From: Blautia argi
GTDB lineage: Bacteria; Bacillota; Clostridia; Lachnospirales; Lachnospiraceae
Assembly (NCBI RefSeq): GCF_003287895.1
Contig: NZ_CP030280.1
Location: forward strand, 412,001-476,000
Reading direction: 5' to 3'
DNA length: 64,000 nucleotides
Part shown: piece by piece, positions 9,270 to 18,865 of the stretch
How positions within the stretch are numbered: the first letter of the stretch is position 1
Layout: each line of letters begins with the position of its first letter
Program-made: the position numbers and the translations under genes
Notes under the pieces: generated by a model
Told to the model about the DNA's origin: nothing
What the model saw: the letters and a program-made list of their open reading frames with translations, nothing else
The model's database searches: none

Positions 9270-10155
9270 GTGAGATAACATACTTAGCTGGCTTATTTGT
9301 GCCAGTTTACTTGGAAAACCATGGTAGAATCACTGCCATTTGCATTACGATATAGTGGGAGAGTCTTGGAGTATTCCATTCTTTTTTCATGGGAAGGCAA
9401 CATTTTTGAAGAATAGACAGACTTCTATCCTTATCTTTCTTACCAAAGCAAGTTGTAAAGGGGCATTATAGCACAGCCATTCCGGAAAATAAAACTGACG
9501 GGTAACAGTTTCATATACATCTGCGAAAAAAGTCTGCGTCATTCTCTCGTTTTTCCTGTAATGCGATTTCCAGCATATTTACTAAAGCAGTTTGTATATC
9601 AGTTATACTTTAATTATTACGATGTTCCCATTTTTCTGCATCTTGATATCGTTCCTGTCGTTGGTAAAGGATAGCTAATTGGCTCTTCTTTGGTCTATTG
9701 CAGAAAATGGCAATGAATTTATAAGTTCCTCTGCTTTTGAAAAATCTCCTCGATTTCGTGAATATGAAATCAACATACTGGTTGCAGTATCTCTTATTTC
9801 AGGAATTTCACTTGTGGCTAAGCGATTATAAAATGTTTCATATATTTCTTGATATTGCTCAATTGCAGATACATTGTAAAGAGTAAGTGCGCCCTCTAAA
9901 TAAAGAACGACCGAATATATCAATCTATCGCAAGTGGGATATTCATGTATTTTGTTGATTGCTTTTTGAAAAGCGGTATCATAATCATGTTCCTGAACGG
10001 TCTTATCGACTTCATCAACAAAATTTTCAATTTCTATATCTGTTAAATCGTCATTGAAAGACATTAACGTATTCAAGTCGATTTTAAGCAAACGTGCTAA
10101 TGCTGGTAGAAGGGTTATATCGGGATAAGTGATCCGTTGGGTGTACTTATTGGAG
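9270..10155 (-). pseudogene. Degraded Xre-type regulator with C-terminal helical (TPR-like) domain
   Basis: Read on the minus strand, 10091-9675 gives an intact 138-codon piece whose upstream frame adds ITYPDITLLPALARLL, the last helix and end of an Xre/Cro-type helix-turn-helix. The first two-thirds of the DNA-binding domain is missing: the frame runs out at about 10155, where the ribosome site of the opposite gene begins. Downstream, a shifted frame continues with QLAILYQRQERYQDAEKWEH, then DIQTALVNMLEIALQ and FYFPEWLCYNAPLQLAL, then KKEWNTPRLSHY. The C-terminal ligand or oligomerisation domain is therefore present but broken by at least two shifts and stop codons. I take it as a dead regulator. 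Confidence 0.7.
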
Positions 10156-10162
10156 GCGAAAA

Positions 10163-11771
10163 ATGAATAAAAAGAATGAAGTAAAAAGGAAAAATGAAAA
10201 AGTGATAAACAACTGGTTCCAAAAGGGAACAGATAAGGACTGGTGGATGTGGAGAATACTCCTATGGGAAATTGGCTTCAAGAGTGGCCTTGGGCATGGA
10301 ACTCTTATAACAGTTCCATTCCGTGGAATCAGTGGACAGATAACAGAAGTAAACCTTTTTCTAACAAATTTAAAGAAGAAAAGCGTACGCAGAATGTTTT
10401 TACAAATACAGTGTTAGCCGATTTTATTTTGCTTTGTATAAAAGAAAAGGGAGAAAATAGGATTGATTCTTATTTTTTGGAAAAGGCAGTTTCTATAGTC
10501 AGGAATTCAAAATATTTATGTGGACGGGAAGAATACTGTTTGGGAAAAGACTCTTCAAAAATATCTCTTCAATGTACGAACGATAATGAGATTAAAGAGT
10601 GTTATAATGGAATGAAAGATAAACGAAGATTTATTTATGGACAGATGGTGGAGAATTGTACAGTGGCATGGATTTTTCGTAACCTTCAATATATCGAAAA
10701 AAATTATTATTCAATTATCAGTTATAAAAATATACTATCTCAATATCCGGAAGAAAAGCAGAAATTAACAGTAGAAAAAATATATAAGAAAATTATGGAA
10801 TATGAAAAGCTTCCCTTAAAGAAACAATGTGACCTGAAGGAATTATTTTCATTATTTAATACATGCATTGAAGGTTATAACATTTCTGATGTGGCGGATA
10901 AAAAAGTAGCATATATCAAATGGTACACAGCGCATCTTTTTAATTGGCCGTTTTTTAAATCCTGTCTTCTTTATGTGAATCATTACGACGAATTTACCGT
11001 ATATCAGATGGTTGCGTTCTGCTTCAGATATATTGCAGGCAATAGAATCAGATGACGAGGAGTTGTTAGCAGCAGTAGAATGTGGATAGAGTCATATCAT
11101 TTTTATCACTAGGATATCTAAATCCATTTTTGGCTGTATTATTGGCGGAAATCCAGATGATATTGAAAAAAGCTGTTTTAGAGTTTTGCAAAAAATAAAG
11201 AACCCGTGTTATCAATACCGTATATGGTTGTTGCTTTGGAAACTTCATAGTCATTTGCATAAAGATGACTTATCAAAATATGAGAAAGAAATAAACGCTA
11301 TTTATAGTGAAAATCAAGATAACCCTGGAAATTGGCAGTTTTAAATGCGGAGTATGTGTTGTATCGATACCATTATGGATATTGGGAAACCGTAATGATG
11401 TAAAAGAAAAAATTATAGCGCTGGCTAAGAACTTCATAGGGAAGAAAAACATTCCGGAATCTCTTGGAGATTATTTCAGAACTTTTTTTACATATGATGA
11501 AAAAGCTTCTCCGGAAGAACATAGGAAGGAGAATCCCTTTGCGTTATATTTAGAACTGAAAGGCTGGGGGGATTTTACTTCAGGTTCCTTTATATTTCCG
11601 GATAAGCCGAGTAAATCTCGTCGGATTTTTTCTGAGTATACCTTATTTCAGAGTCCTGGAGCTACTTTTTTTGTTGAATCATATTACGAAAAAAGAAGAA
11701 AAGAAATAATGGAATATTATGGCCTTTGGGAGCGCACTTCCAAAGAGTGTCCAAAAAGGATTGACGGTTAA
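10163..11771 (+). pseudogene. Broken gene of unknown family, possibly immunity-like
   Basis: A good ribosome site (GGAGG, 10152-10156) and ATG at 10163 open a frame that soon shifts into a 270-codon frame (10243-11055). Coding-like sequence then continues in other frames to 11771: DILQAIESDDEELLAAVE (about 11027), FLSLGYLNPFLAVLLAE (about 11098), DDIEKSCFRVLQKI (about 11157) and NPGNWQF (about 11320). A 154-codon frame follows (11307-11771). At least four shifts separate the pieces. The Trp-rich start and the charged, aromatic C-terminal part match nothing I can name. The GNWQF ending weakly recalls PoNi-type (DUF1911) immunity proteins, and the last frame could be a separate gene. Low GC compared with its neighbours suggests acquisition. 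Confidence 0.45.
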
Positions 11772-11815
11772 TACCGATTTTAAACGTTAAATCTTTATTT
11801 GGAAAAATTTCAGGT

Positions 11816-11856
11816 GCAGGTGTGGCTCGTATGAGTTGCATCTGCCTTTTGCCTTT
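11816..11856 (+). terminator. Probable terminator after the broken island gene
   Basis: An 11-bp stem with several G-U pairs (11816-11826 with 11835-11845) is followed by CTTTTGCCTTT. It is weaker than the other terminators here. Confidence 0.45.
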
Positions 11857-11934
11857 ACAAACGCAGTCCCCCCTGTTCTGCCCCTCCTCACATCTGCATA
11901 TACTCTACAGACAACGGGAAGTTTCGGAGGAATC

Positions 11935-12633
11935 ATGCAGAAAAAATGGTTAAAGGGAATCATGGCGCTTTGTATGCTCTGCGCTGTTTATCTGCTTGCC
12001 GGGGAAGGGGCTCTGCTGGTGGGAAAGACAGCCGGAGGCAGCAGAGGAAGCATAGTCATTGACAGTGGACACGGCGGTATAGATCCAGGAGTTGTGGGAA
12101 TCGGAAAACTGGAAGAAAAGGACGTAAACCTGAAAATTGCCGGATACCTGGCAGAGTATCTGAAAAAAGAAGGATATGAAACAGTCATGACCAGAGAATC
12201 AGACAAAGGACTTTATGAGGAAGACAGCAGGAACAAAAAGGTGCAGGATATGCAGAACCGATGTGCGCTGATTAAAGAAACAAAGCCTCTTCTCACAGTC
12301 AGTATCCATCAGAACAGCTATCCGGACCAGTCTGTGTGCGGTCCTCAGGTGTTCTATTATTCCGGTTCTGTAAAGGGGGCACAGCTGGCAAAATGCATTC
12401 AGCAGGAATTGAATACCCAGCTTGAGGCAAAACGTCCCAGAGTGGAAAAGGCAAATCAGACCTATTATCTCTTAAAGCGCAGCGAAGGAATTTTGAACAT
12501 TGTGGAAACCGGATTTCTGACAAATCCCAGGGAGGCAGAGCTGCTGGGAACCAAGAAGTATCAGAAAAAGTGTGCAAAAGCCATTTGTGACGGAATTTTA
12601 AATTTTTTAAAAACGGTAGAAAAGGAAGCGTGA
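11935..12633 (+). CDS. N-acetylmuramoyl-L-alanine amidase (Amidase_3)
   Basis: A 232-residue exported amidase that cuts the muramic acid to L-alanine bond of peptidoglycan. An N-terminal membrane segment (about 7-25) directs it to the cell surface. The Amidase_3 zinc site is visible: DSGHGGIDPG (His ligand, about 43-52), EEKDVNL (Glu ligand, about 60) and VSIHQNSY (His ligand, about 123), with the catalytic Glu in IVETGFLTNP. It is similar in size to CwlD-type enzymes, which make muramic lactam in spore cortex, but this cannot be decided from sequence. The start at 11935 is chosen for its CGGAGG site. Confidence 0.88.
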   Translation: MQKKWLKGIMALCMLCAVYLLAGEGALLVGKTAGGSRGSIVIDSGHGGIDPGVVGIGKLEEKDVNLKIAGYLAEYLKKEGYETVMTRESDKGLYEEDSRNKKVQDMQNRCALIKETKPLLTVSIHQNSYPDQSVCGPQVFYYSGSVKGAQLAKCIQQELNTQLEAKRPRVEKANQTYYLLKRSEGILNIVETGFLTNPREAELLGTKKYQKKCAKAICDGILNFLKTVEKEA

Positions 12634-12691
12634 AATATGGTATGATAGGGAACGTAAGAGAAACGAAGCTTATGAGAGAAGAGGGTGCGGA

Positions 12692-13741
12692 TTGAAAACA
12701 AAGATAGTCAGGGTAGACAAAGAAAACCCGGATAAGGAAATACTTCAAAAAGTGGGAGAAACTATCAAAAAAGGCGGTCTGGCTGCATTTCCCACAGAAA
12801 CCGTGTACGGACTGGGCGGCGATGGCTTAAATGCCGGTTCCTCACAGAAAATTTATGCAGCAAAGGGCAGACCCTCTGACAATCCGCTGATTATACACAT
12901 TGCGGACATGGAGAGTCTGGAAAAGATTACAAAAGAGGTGCCGGAAAAAGCAAAGCTTCTGGCAGAAAAATTCTGGCCCGGACCTCTTACGATGATTTTT
13001 AAAAAGAGCGACTGCGTACCATATGAAACCACAGGCGGGTTGGAAAGCGTAGCTGTGCGTATGCCCAATCATGCGGTAGCTCTGGGGTTAATCCGGGCAG
13101 GCGGCGGCTTTATTGCAGCGCCAAGCGCCAATACTTCCGGGCGTCCAAGTCCCACCAGTGCAGCCCATGTGGCTGAGGATTTAACCGGGAAAATAGACGT
13201 ACTGGTGGACGGCGGTGAGGTTGGAATTGGTCTGGAGTCTACCATTGTAGATTTTACAGAGGAAATTCCGGTAATTCTGCGTCCGGGTTATATTAACCAG
13301 TCCATGATAGAAGCTGTGATTGGAGAGGTGCGCATGGACAAGGGTCTTCTCATTACAGATGAGAAAGTAAAGCCAAAGGCGCCGGGTATGAAATACCGTC
13401 ATTATGCGCCAAATGCAGAGCTGACCATTGTCCGGGGAAGTACGGAAAAGGTTGTGAAGTATATTAATGAGCAGTGTCAGATGCTTCAGGCAGAGGGAAA
13501 GAAAACAGGTGTAATCGGAACCGATGAAACCAGGGAACGTTATCAGGGGTCTGTGGTAAAGAGCATTGGCACAAGACAGGACGAGGAAGGAATTGCAAGA
13601 CATCTTTTCGGCATTTTAAGAGAATTTGACGAGGAAAAGGCAGACTGCATTTTTTCGGAATCCTTTGATACCCCTAGAATGGGACAGGCAATTATGAACA
13701 GACTGCTAAAGGCAGCGGGACACCATATTATTTATCTTTAA
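12692..13741 (+). CDS. L-threonylcarbamoyladenylate synthase, Sua5 type
   Basis: A 349-residue enzyme making threonylcarbamoyl-AMP from threonine, bicarbonate and ATP, the first step of the t6A37 modification of ANN-decoding tRNAs. The YrdC domain fills residues 1-205: FPTETVYGLGGDG, KGRPSDNPLI and APSANTSGRPSPTSA. A C-terminal Sua5 domain follows (about 230-349), joined by PGMKYRHYAPNA, the usual linker motif. The start is TTG at 12692, preceded by a GAGGG-containing site; no in-frame ATG fits. It is 11 bases upstream of rpiB, as part of a run of housekeeping genes. Confidence 0.95.
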   Translation: MKTKIVRVDKENPDKEILQKVGETIKKGGLAAFPTETVYGLGGDGLNAGSSQKIYAAKGRPSDNPLIIHIADMESLEKITKEVPEKAKLLAEKFWPGPLTMIFKKSDCVPYETTGGLESVAVRMPNHAVALGLIRAGGGFIAAPSANTSGRPSPTSAAHVAEDLTGKIDVLVDGGEVGIGLESTIVDFTEEIPVILRPGYINQSMIEAVIGEVRMDKGLLITDEKVKPKAPGMKYRHYAPNAELTIVRGSTEKVVKYINEQCQMLQAEGKKTGVIGTDETRERYQGSVVKSIGTRQDEEGIARHLFGILREFDEEKADCIFSESFDTPRMGQAIMNRLLKAAGHHIIYL

Positions 13742-13752
13742 GGAGGAAGAAC

Positions 13753-14181
13753 ATGATAGCATTAGGCTGTGACCACGGCGGTTATGAACTGAAACAGGAG
13801 ATTATCAAGTATCTCAAGGAGCATCAGTTGGCTTATAAGGATTTTGGCTGTGACAGTACAGAGGCAGTGGATTATCCTGTTTATGCAAGAAAAGTAGGAA
13901 AGGCGATTCAGGACGGAGAATGCGATAAGGGAATCCTGATTTGCGGTACAGGAATCGGTATTTCTATTGCGGCAAACAAGATGAAGGGAATCCGTGCAGC
14001 CCTTTGTACAGACTGCTTCTGTGCAGAGGCAACCAGAGAGCATAATGACGCTAATGTACTGGCGCTTGGCGGCAGAGTGGTAGGACCGGGACTTGCTGTA
14101 AAGATTGTAGATACTTTTTTAAATACAGAATTTTCCCATGCAGAAAGACATCAGAAGCGAATTGACTTGATTGAAAAATAA
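13753..14181 (+). CDS. rpiB: Ribose-5-phosphate isomerase B
   Basis: A 142-residue RpiB/LacAB-family isomerase converting ribose 5-phosphate and ribulose 5-phosphate in the pentose phosphate pathway. It shows [10 protein letters not shown] at the N terminus (phosphate binding), the catalytic-Cys loop [14 protein letters not shown] near residue 70, and [14 protein letters not shown] near 96. Length matches RpiB. AAGGAGGA lies just ahead of the ATG. It sits between the Sua5 and upp genes, matching a common Clostridia gene order. Confidence 0.95.
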   Translation: MIALGCDHGGYELKQEIIKYLKEHQLAYKDFGCDSTEAVDYPVYARKVGKAIQDGECDKGILICGTGIGISIAANKMKGIRAALCTDCFCAEATREHNDANVLALGGRVVGPGLAVKIVDTFLNTEFSHAERHQKRIDLIEK

Positions 14182-14207
14182 TCACACAAAGACAAAGGAG
14201 AAGTAAA

Positions 14208-14837
14208 ATGGCAAAAGTATTAGTTATGGAGCACCCGCTGATTCAGCACAAAATCGGAATTATCCGCAGAAAATCCACAAGCTCAAAGGAATTTCGGGAG
14301 CTGGTAAGTGAAGTTGCCATGTTCATGGCTTATGAGGCAACCAGAGAGCTGAAACTTGCTGATGTGGAAATTGAAACACCGATTACAAAAACAACGGTAA
14401 AAGAGCTGGCGGGAAAGAAAATGGCAGTTGTGCCGATTCTCCGCGCAGGTCTTGGCATGGTAGAAGGTATGCTGACCATGGTACCGGCTGCAAAGGTGGG
14501 GCATATCGGACTTTACCGCGACCCGGAAACCTTAAAGCCGGTGGAATATTACTGCAAGCTTCCGGCTGACTGCGGAGAGAGAGAGGTTTTCGTTACAGAC
14601 CCAATGCTGGCAACCGGCGGTTCTGCTGTGGCAGCCATTACCATGCTGAAGGAAAAGGGCGTAAAAAACATTCATTTTATGTGTATTCTGGCAGCGCCGG
14701 AAGGTGTAAAAGCGCTGTCTGAGGCGCACCCGGACGTGGATATTTATATTGGGGCCCTGGATGACCACTTAAATGACCACGGCTACATTGTACCGGGACT
14801 TGGAGATGCAGGAGATCGTATTTTTGGAACAAAATAA
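14208..14837 (+). CDS. upp: Uracil phosphoribosyltransferase
   Basis: A 209-residue enzyme forming UMP from uracil and PRPP (pyrimidine salvage). The PRPP loop is [16 protein letters not shown] (about 126-141), and [18 protein letters not shown] closes the uracil site at the C terminus. Length is exactly as in Bacillus Upp. AAAGGAG precedes the ATG. It probably shares a transcript with rpiB and the dCMP deaminase gene, pairing two pyrimidine-nucleotide steps. Confidence 0.97.
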   Translation: MAKVLVMEHPLIQHKIGIIRRKSTSSKEFRELVSEVAMFMAYEATRELKLADVEIETPITKTTVKELAGKKMAVVPILRAGLGMVEGMLTMVPAAKVGHIGLYRDPETLKPVEYYCKLPADCGEREVFVTDPMLATGGSAVAAITMLKEKGVKNIHFMCILAAPEGVKALSEAHPDVDIYIGALDDHLNDHGYIVPGLGDAGDRIFGTK

Positions 14838-14849
14838 GAGGTGAAGGGT

Positions 14850-15335
14850 ATGAAGGGAAAACGAGATGGATATATTTCATGGGACGAGTATTTTATGGGC
14901 GTGGCAAAGCTTTCAGGCATGCGCTCCAAAGACCCCCATTCTCAGGTAGGAGCGTGTATTGTCAGCCAGGACAATAAGATTCTGTCCATGGGATATAACG
15001 GATTTCCTATGGGGTGTTCGGATGATGAGTTTCCCTGGGCAAGAGAAGGGGACGAGCTGGATACCAAATATTTTTATGTGACCCACAGTGAGCTGAATGC
15101 GATTTTGAATTACAGAGGCGGCTCTTTAGAGGGGGCAAAGCTATATGTGTCCCTGTTTCCCTGCAATGAATGTGCGAAAGCCATTATTCAGGCAGGAATT
15201 AAAACCATTGTCTACGAATGTGACAAGTATGCGGATTCTCCGGCAGTAAAGGCATCCAAGCGTATGCTGGACGCGGCGGGAGTCCGTTATTATCAGTACA
15301 CCCATACCGGCAGAAAGCTGGAACTGGAAGTGTAA
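14850..15335 (+). CDS. dCMP deaminase family protein
   Basis: A 161-residue zinc deaminase of the deoxycytidylate deaminase/ComEB family, converting dCMP to dUMP for thymidylate synthesis. The zinc site is HSELNAI (His and catalytic Glu, about residue 75) with PCNECAK (two Cys, about 104-107). The ATG at 14850 is preferred over GTG at 14841 because GAGGTG serves as its ribosome site. It begins a few bases after upp, and a strong terminator follows it. Confidence 0.92.
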   Translation: MKGKRDGYISWDEYFMGVAKLSGMRSKDPHSQVGACIVSQDNKILSMGYNGFPMGCSDDEFPWAREGDELDTKYFYVTHSELNAILNYRGGSLEGAKLYVSLFPCNECAKAIIQAGIKTIVYECDKYADSPAVKASKRMLDAAGVRYYQYTHTGRKLELEV

Positions 15336-15351
15336 GCATGTAAGACAGGAG

Positions 15352-15462
15352 AAAATCCCGGCAGCGGTTTTGCCGTAAGACGTATGTCTGTCCGTGAACA
15401 GGGATAGTCATAAAACAGAAACCGCTGCCTGTGGGATTTCAGATTTTTTCTATTTTTTCTTT
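15352..15462 (+). terminator. Long-stem intrinsic terminator
   Basis: The stem pairs about 15352-15370 with 15417-15440 (with small bulges) around a roughly 45-base apical region. It is followed by T-runs from 15443. It ends the Sua5-rpiB-upp-deaminase transcript. Confidence 0.8.
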
Positions 15463-15556
15463 CTTTTTCTGAGTAGAATATCAAAAATATTCCATTTTTC
15501 TTTTTTTCAGAAAGTTCCCCGTTTTCTATAGAAGCATTATGAATCCATAAAACATA

Positions 15557-15585
15557 TTGAAATACTAGGTTAATTTGAGTATAAT
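15557..15585 (+). promoter_or_regulatory. Promoter and dyad operator of the Rrf2 regulator gene
   Basis: TTGAAA (15557-15562), an exact 17-base spacer and TATAAT (15580-15585). The dyad ATACT-N11-AGTAT (15562-15582) fills the spacer and enters the -10. Its size and placement suit self-repression by the Rrf2 protein made 27 bases downstream. The promoter is seen directly; the operator role is inferred. Confidence 0.7.
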
Positions 15586-15611
15586 CGGACATGTGGAGGA
15601 AATAAGACAAG

Positions 15612-16046
15612 ATGAAAATTTCAACAAAAGGAAGATATGCCATTCGCCTGATGCTGGATTTGGCAACCAATAATTCCGGCAATCCCATACGTCTGAAGGA
15701 CGCGGCAGCCAGACAGGGAATTTCCGAAAAGTATCTGGAACAGATTATCAGCGTATTGAATAAGGCAGGGTATGTGCGAAGTATCCGCGGACCTCAGGGA
15801 GGTTATATGCTGCAGCGGGCGCCAGAAGAATATACCGTAGGCATGATCCTGCGGCTTACAGAGGGCAGCCTTGCGCCGGTGGAATGTGCGGAAGAAGAAT
15901 TTGCAGCCTGCAGCAGGGGAAATGAATGCGTAACCAGAATACTCTGGAAAAAACTCAATGATGCCATAAACAGTGTGGTAGATGAGGTTACTTTGGAAGA
16001 TTTAATCAGCTGGCAGGCAGCAAAGGCGGACGAGTATGTCATATAA
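15612..16046 (+). CDS. Rrf2 family transcriptional regulator with three cysteines
   Basis: A 144-residue winged-helix repressor. Its Rrf2 signature is MKISTKGRYAIRLMLDLA at the start, then ISEKYLEQIISVLNKAGYV (recognition region) and the wing RSIRGPQGGYML. Three Cys lie in the effector region at about residues 94, 102 and 108, a spacing close to the three-Cys iron-sulfur site of IscR and unlike the cysteine-free CymR branch. It may therefore sense iron-sulfur or redox state. Its last 11 bases overlap the DNA glycosylase gene, so the two are translated together. Regulation by the dyad in its promoter is likely. Confidence 0.85.
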   Translation: MKISTKGRYAIRLMLDLATNNSGNPIRLKDAAARQGISEKYLEQIISVLNKAGYVRSIRGPQGGYMLQRAPEEYTVGMILRLTEGSLAPVECAEEEFAACSRGNECVTRILWKKLNDAINSVVDEVTLEDLISWQAAKADEYVI

Positions 16047-16875
16047 GAAGATAAAAAAGACAGTGAAAAACTTTAATATAGAGGAAATCTGCAATTCCGG
16101 TCAGTGCTTCCGCATGGAAGCCATGGAAAACGGAAGGTACAGAGTTCTGGCAAAGGACCGCTGTCTGGAAATAGAACAAAAGGGAGAGGTCTGTACCTTT
16201 TTCTGTGAAGAGGCAGATTTTGAAACTTTTTGGAAGCCCTACTTTGATTTGGAAAGAGATTATGCCCTCTGTATTTCTAAAATTCCGGCAGAGGATTTGT
16301 ATTTGACAAGGGCTGCCAGATTTGGAAGCGGTATTCGGATTTTGAAGCAGGATTTATGGGAAATGATTGTTTCCTTTTTGATTTCCCAGCAGAATAATAT
16401 TGTGAGAATCCGGCGGTGCATTCAAAATATCTGTGAGAAATACGGAGAAGAAAGGCCGGATATGTATGGAAATACTTATTACAGTTTTCCCAAGCCGGAG
16501 GTTCTGGCAGAACTGGACGAGGACGAACTGAAAGCCTGTAATCTGGGCTACCGCAGCAAATATGTGGTGCGGACGGCGAGAAGCGTGGTAACGGAAGAAA
16601 TCAATCTGGAGAAGGTGGCAAAAATGGATTATGCTGCCGCAAAGGAGGAGCTTTTAAAGCTGTTTGGCGTGGGAGAAAAGGTGGCAGACTGTATTTGTCT
16701 GTTTGCCTTGCATCAGATGCAGGCGTTTCCTGTGGATACCCATATCCGTCAGGCGCTGGAGCAGAATTATGCAGACGGTTTTCCCATGGAACAATATGAA
16801 GGTATGCAGGGAATCCTGCAGCAGTATATTTTTTATTATGAGCTGAAAGGCAAGAAAGAACAGGAGAACGTATGA
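16036..16875 (+). CDS. 8-oxoguanine DNA glycosylase (OGG1-like)
   Basis: A 279-residue HhH-GPD glycosylase/AP lyase that removes oxidised guanine. The N-terminal OGG-type domain (SGQCFRME near residue 21) precedes the helix-hairpin-helix LFGVGEKVADCICLFAL. There the Lys is the Schiff-base nucleophile, and the catalytic Asp follows in FPVDTHI. SFLISQQNNIVRIRRCI is the conserved helix before it. It overlaps the Rrf2 gene by 11 bases and the next gene by 4, so it sits inside an operon headed by a possible redox sensor, which suits a repair enzyme for oxidative damage. Confidence 0.92.
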   Translation: MSYKKIKKTVKNFNIEEICNSGQCFRMEAMENGRYRVLAKDRCLEIEQKGEVCTFFCEEADFETFWKPYFDLERDYALCISKIPAEDLYLTRAARFGSGIRILKQDLWEMIVSFLISQQNNIVRIRRCIQNICEKYGEERPDMYGNTYYSFPKPEVLAELDEDELKACNLGYRSKYVVRTARSVVTEEINLEKVAKMDYAAAKEELLKLFGVGEKVADCICLFALHQMQAFPVDTHIRQALEQNYADGFPMEQYEGMQGILQQYIFYYELKGKKEQENV

Positions 16876-17798
16876 AGTTAGAATTTAAACCCATTGATGT
16901 GGAAGCGATTGAGGAATTGAATCCTTATTTTTGTAAACGTCCCAATAAGACCTGTGACAGTGTGCTTTTGGACAGTTATTTATGGAGAATTTATTATCAG
17001 GTGCGCTATGCAGTCAGCGATAATAAGGCGATACAGTGGTTGATGGAACACGAAGGCGTGGTAAGCAGCGCCATGCCCATTTGTGAAGAACAGGATTTGG
17101 AACATTATTTTGAGGAGCTTGTACGTTATTTTAACGAAGAGCTGCACAAGCCTCTGATTATCAACCTGGCTGATGAAGAAGCTGTGAAGGCGTTAAAGCT
17201 GGAAGAGCAGACAGACCGCTTTCTGGTAACAGAGCAGGAAGATTTAAAGGATTATTTATATGACGGAGAGAAACTGCGTACCCTTTCCGGGAAAAAGCTG
17301 CATAAAAAGAAAAACAACCTGAATTCTTTTATGAAAAATTATGAAGGCAGGTTTGAGTACCGCAGTCTTTGTTGCTCAGACCGAGATGATGTGTGGAAAT
17401 TTCTGGACAGATGGAGAGAGGCAAAAGGAGAGGAAACCGAGGAGCATCTGGACTATGAGGTGCATGGAATTCACGATATCCTGAAAAACTGTTCCAGCTT
17501 TCAGGTGCGTATGGGCGGTGTGTATATTGATGATAAACTGGAGGCCTTTACCATTGGAAGTTATAATTCCTTTGAGGATATGGCGGTGATTCATATTGAA
17601 AAGGCAAATCCGGAAATCAGAGGTCTGTATCAGTATATTAACCAGCAGTTTTTAGTCCATGAATTCCCGGAAGTGCATTTAATTAACAGAGAGGACGACC
17701 TGGGAATCGAAGGTTTAAGGAAGGCCAAAATGTCCTACAATCCACTGGATTTTGCACGGAAATACGAAATCCGGCAGATTGATTTTCAGGGAGAATAA
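16872..17798 (+). CDS. DUF2156 (phosphatidylglycerol lysyltransferase-like) protein
   Basis: A 308-residue soluble protein made of the double GNAT-like fold called DUF2156, the same fold as the C-terminal catalytic domain of MprF-type aminoacyl-phosphatidylglycerol synthases. The N-terminal membrane part of MprF is absent. LHKKKNNLNSFMKNYEG near residue 143 is the typical conserved patch, and VYIDDKLEAFTIGSY and HIEKANPEIRGLYQYINQQF are the acyltransferase-type core. The substrate is unknown. It overlaps the glycosylase gene by four bases and is followed by a GNAT gene. Confidence 0.85.
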   Translation: MKLEFKPIDVEAIEELNPYFCKRPNKTCDSVLLDSYLWRIYYQVRYAVSDNKAIQWLMEHEGVVSSAMPICEEQDLEHYFEELVRYFNEELHKPLIINLADEEAVKALKLEEQTDRFLVTEQEDLKDYLYDGEKLRTLSGKKLHKKKNNLNSFMKNYEGRFEYRSLCCSDRDDVWKFLDRWREAKGEETEEHLDYEVHGIHDILKNCSSFQVRMGGVYIDDKLEAFTIGSYNSFEDMAVIHIEKANPEIRGLYQYINQQFLVHEFPEVHLINREDDLGIEGLRKAKMSYNPLDFARKYEIRQIDFQGE

Positions 17799-17821
17799 GG
17801 TCTTGGAAAGGAGCGGATAAG

Positions 17822-18865
17822 ATGCTTCATTATTTAAATAAAGAGGAAAAGAACCGAAGCAGAGAGCTTTGGGAACAGGCGTTTCCGGAAGATTCGGATT
17901 GTTTCCGGGATTATTATTATACAGAGAAGACCAGGGATAACAGGCTGCTGGTTCTGGAAGAGGGGGGACAGATTCTGTCCATGCTGCATCGCAATCCCTA
18001 TCTGCTCCAGACGGGAGAAAAAACGGCGGTTTGCGATTATATTGTAGGCGTGGCAACGGACAAAAACAGCAGAAGAAAGGGCTATATGAGGCAGCTTATG
18101 GAAAAGGCGCTGAAGGATATGAGAGAGGAGGGCATGCCCTTCTGTTTTCTCATGCCTGCCTTTGAAGCCCTGTATCTGCCTTTTGATTTTACTTATATTT
18201 ATAAAAAGCAGAGCCGGGAGCTGCAACAGGAGAAATTCTCCAATCTGCAGCTTAGAAGAGCGGAGAACAGAGATTTGCAGGCAGCCGCTGCTTATATGGA
18301 AGCCTGGCTTTCCAAAAGATATGAGGTCTATGCCAAAAGAGATTTCTCCTATATAGAAAGACTGAAAAGAGAAATCGAAAGTGAAAACGGCTGTCTGGAG
18401 CTTTTGTTTGAAAAAGATACCCTTGCGGGAATGAAGGCTTACTGGGGAATGGACAAGCCGGAGGAAAGACTGCTGTTTTGTGAAGAAAATTACAGTCGGC
18501 TTCAGGGAGAAGCTACTCCTGCCATTATGGGAAGAATTGTCAATCTGCCGGAGTTTCTTTCCTGTATCCGTTTAAGAGAAACGGCGGAAAAGGAGGAATA
18601 TACGGTAATTTTGGGGGTTGAGGACAGAATTTTACCGGAAAATGCAGGCCTTTGGAAATGGACGCTCAACCGGAGCAGCTCTGGGGCAAAAAGGATTTGC
18701 CCAAAAGCAGAGGAGAAGTCAGAGAGCAAAGAAAAGGCAGATATTTCCCTTGAGATTTCAGAGATTACAGCCTGGCTTTTCGGGTATTCTGTTCCGGATT
18801 CCCTGGGAGTCTGGAGAGAGCGGATCCGTCCGTTTTGCGGCGTATTTTTAGACGAGATTGTGTGA
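17822..18865 (+). CDS. GNAT family N-acetyltransferase, Eis-like
   Basis: A 347-residue protein with an N-terminal GNAT domain. The acetyl-CoA loop is seen in GVATDKNSRRKGYMRQLME (about 76-94), preceded by the beta strand around YIVGVA. The long C-terminal part has an SCP2-like segment, an arrangement found in Eis-type acetyltransferases. The acceptor is unknown; Eis relatives modify amines, including aminoglycosides, but no such role can be read here. It lies 23 bases after the DUF2156 gene with a GAAAGGAG site and is likely the last gene of the operon. Confidence 0.82.
   Translation: MLHYLNKEEKNRSRELWEQAFPEDSDCFRDYYYTEKTRDNRLLVLEEGGQILSMLHRNPYLLQTGEKTAVCDYIVGVATDKNSRRKGYMRQLMEKALKDMREEGMPFCFLMPAFEALYLPFDFTYIYKKQSRELQQEKFSNLQLRRAENRDLQAAAAYMEAWLSKRYEVYAKRDFSYIERLKREIESENGCLELLFEKDTLAGMKAYWGMDKPEERLLFCEENYSRLQGEATPAIMGRIVNLPEFLSCIRLRETAEKEEYTVILGVEDRILPENAGLWKWTLNRSSSGAKRICPKAEEKSESKEKADISLEISEITAWLFGYSVPDSLGVWRERIRPFCGVFLDEIV

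Noticed and set aside
9200..11934. Prophage or integrative element
   Set aside because: No integrase, transposase, terminal repeats or att-like duplication was seen; only two decayed genes are present.
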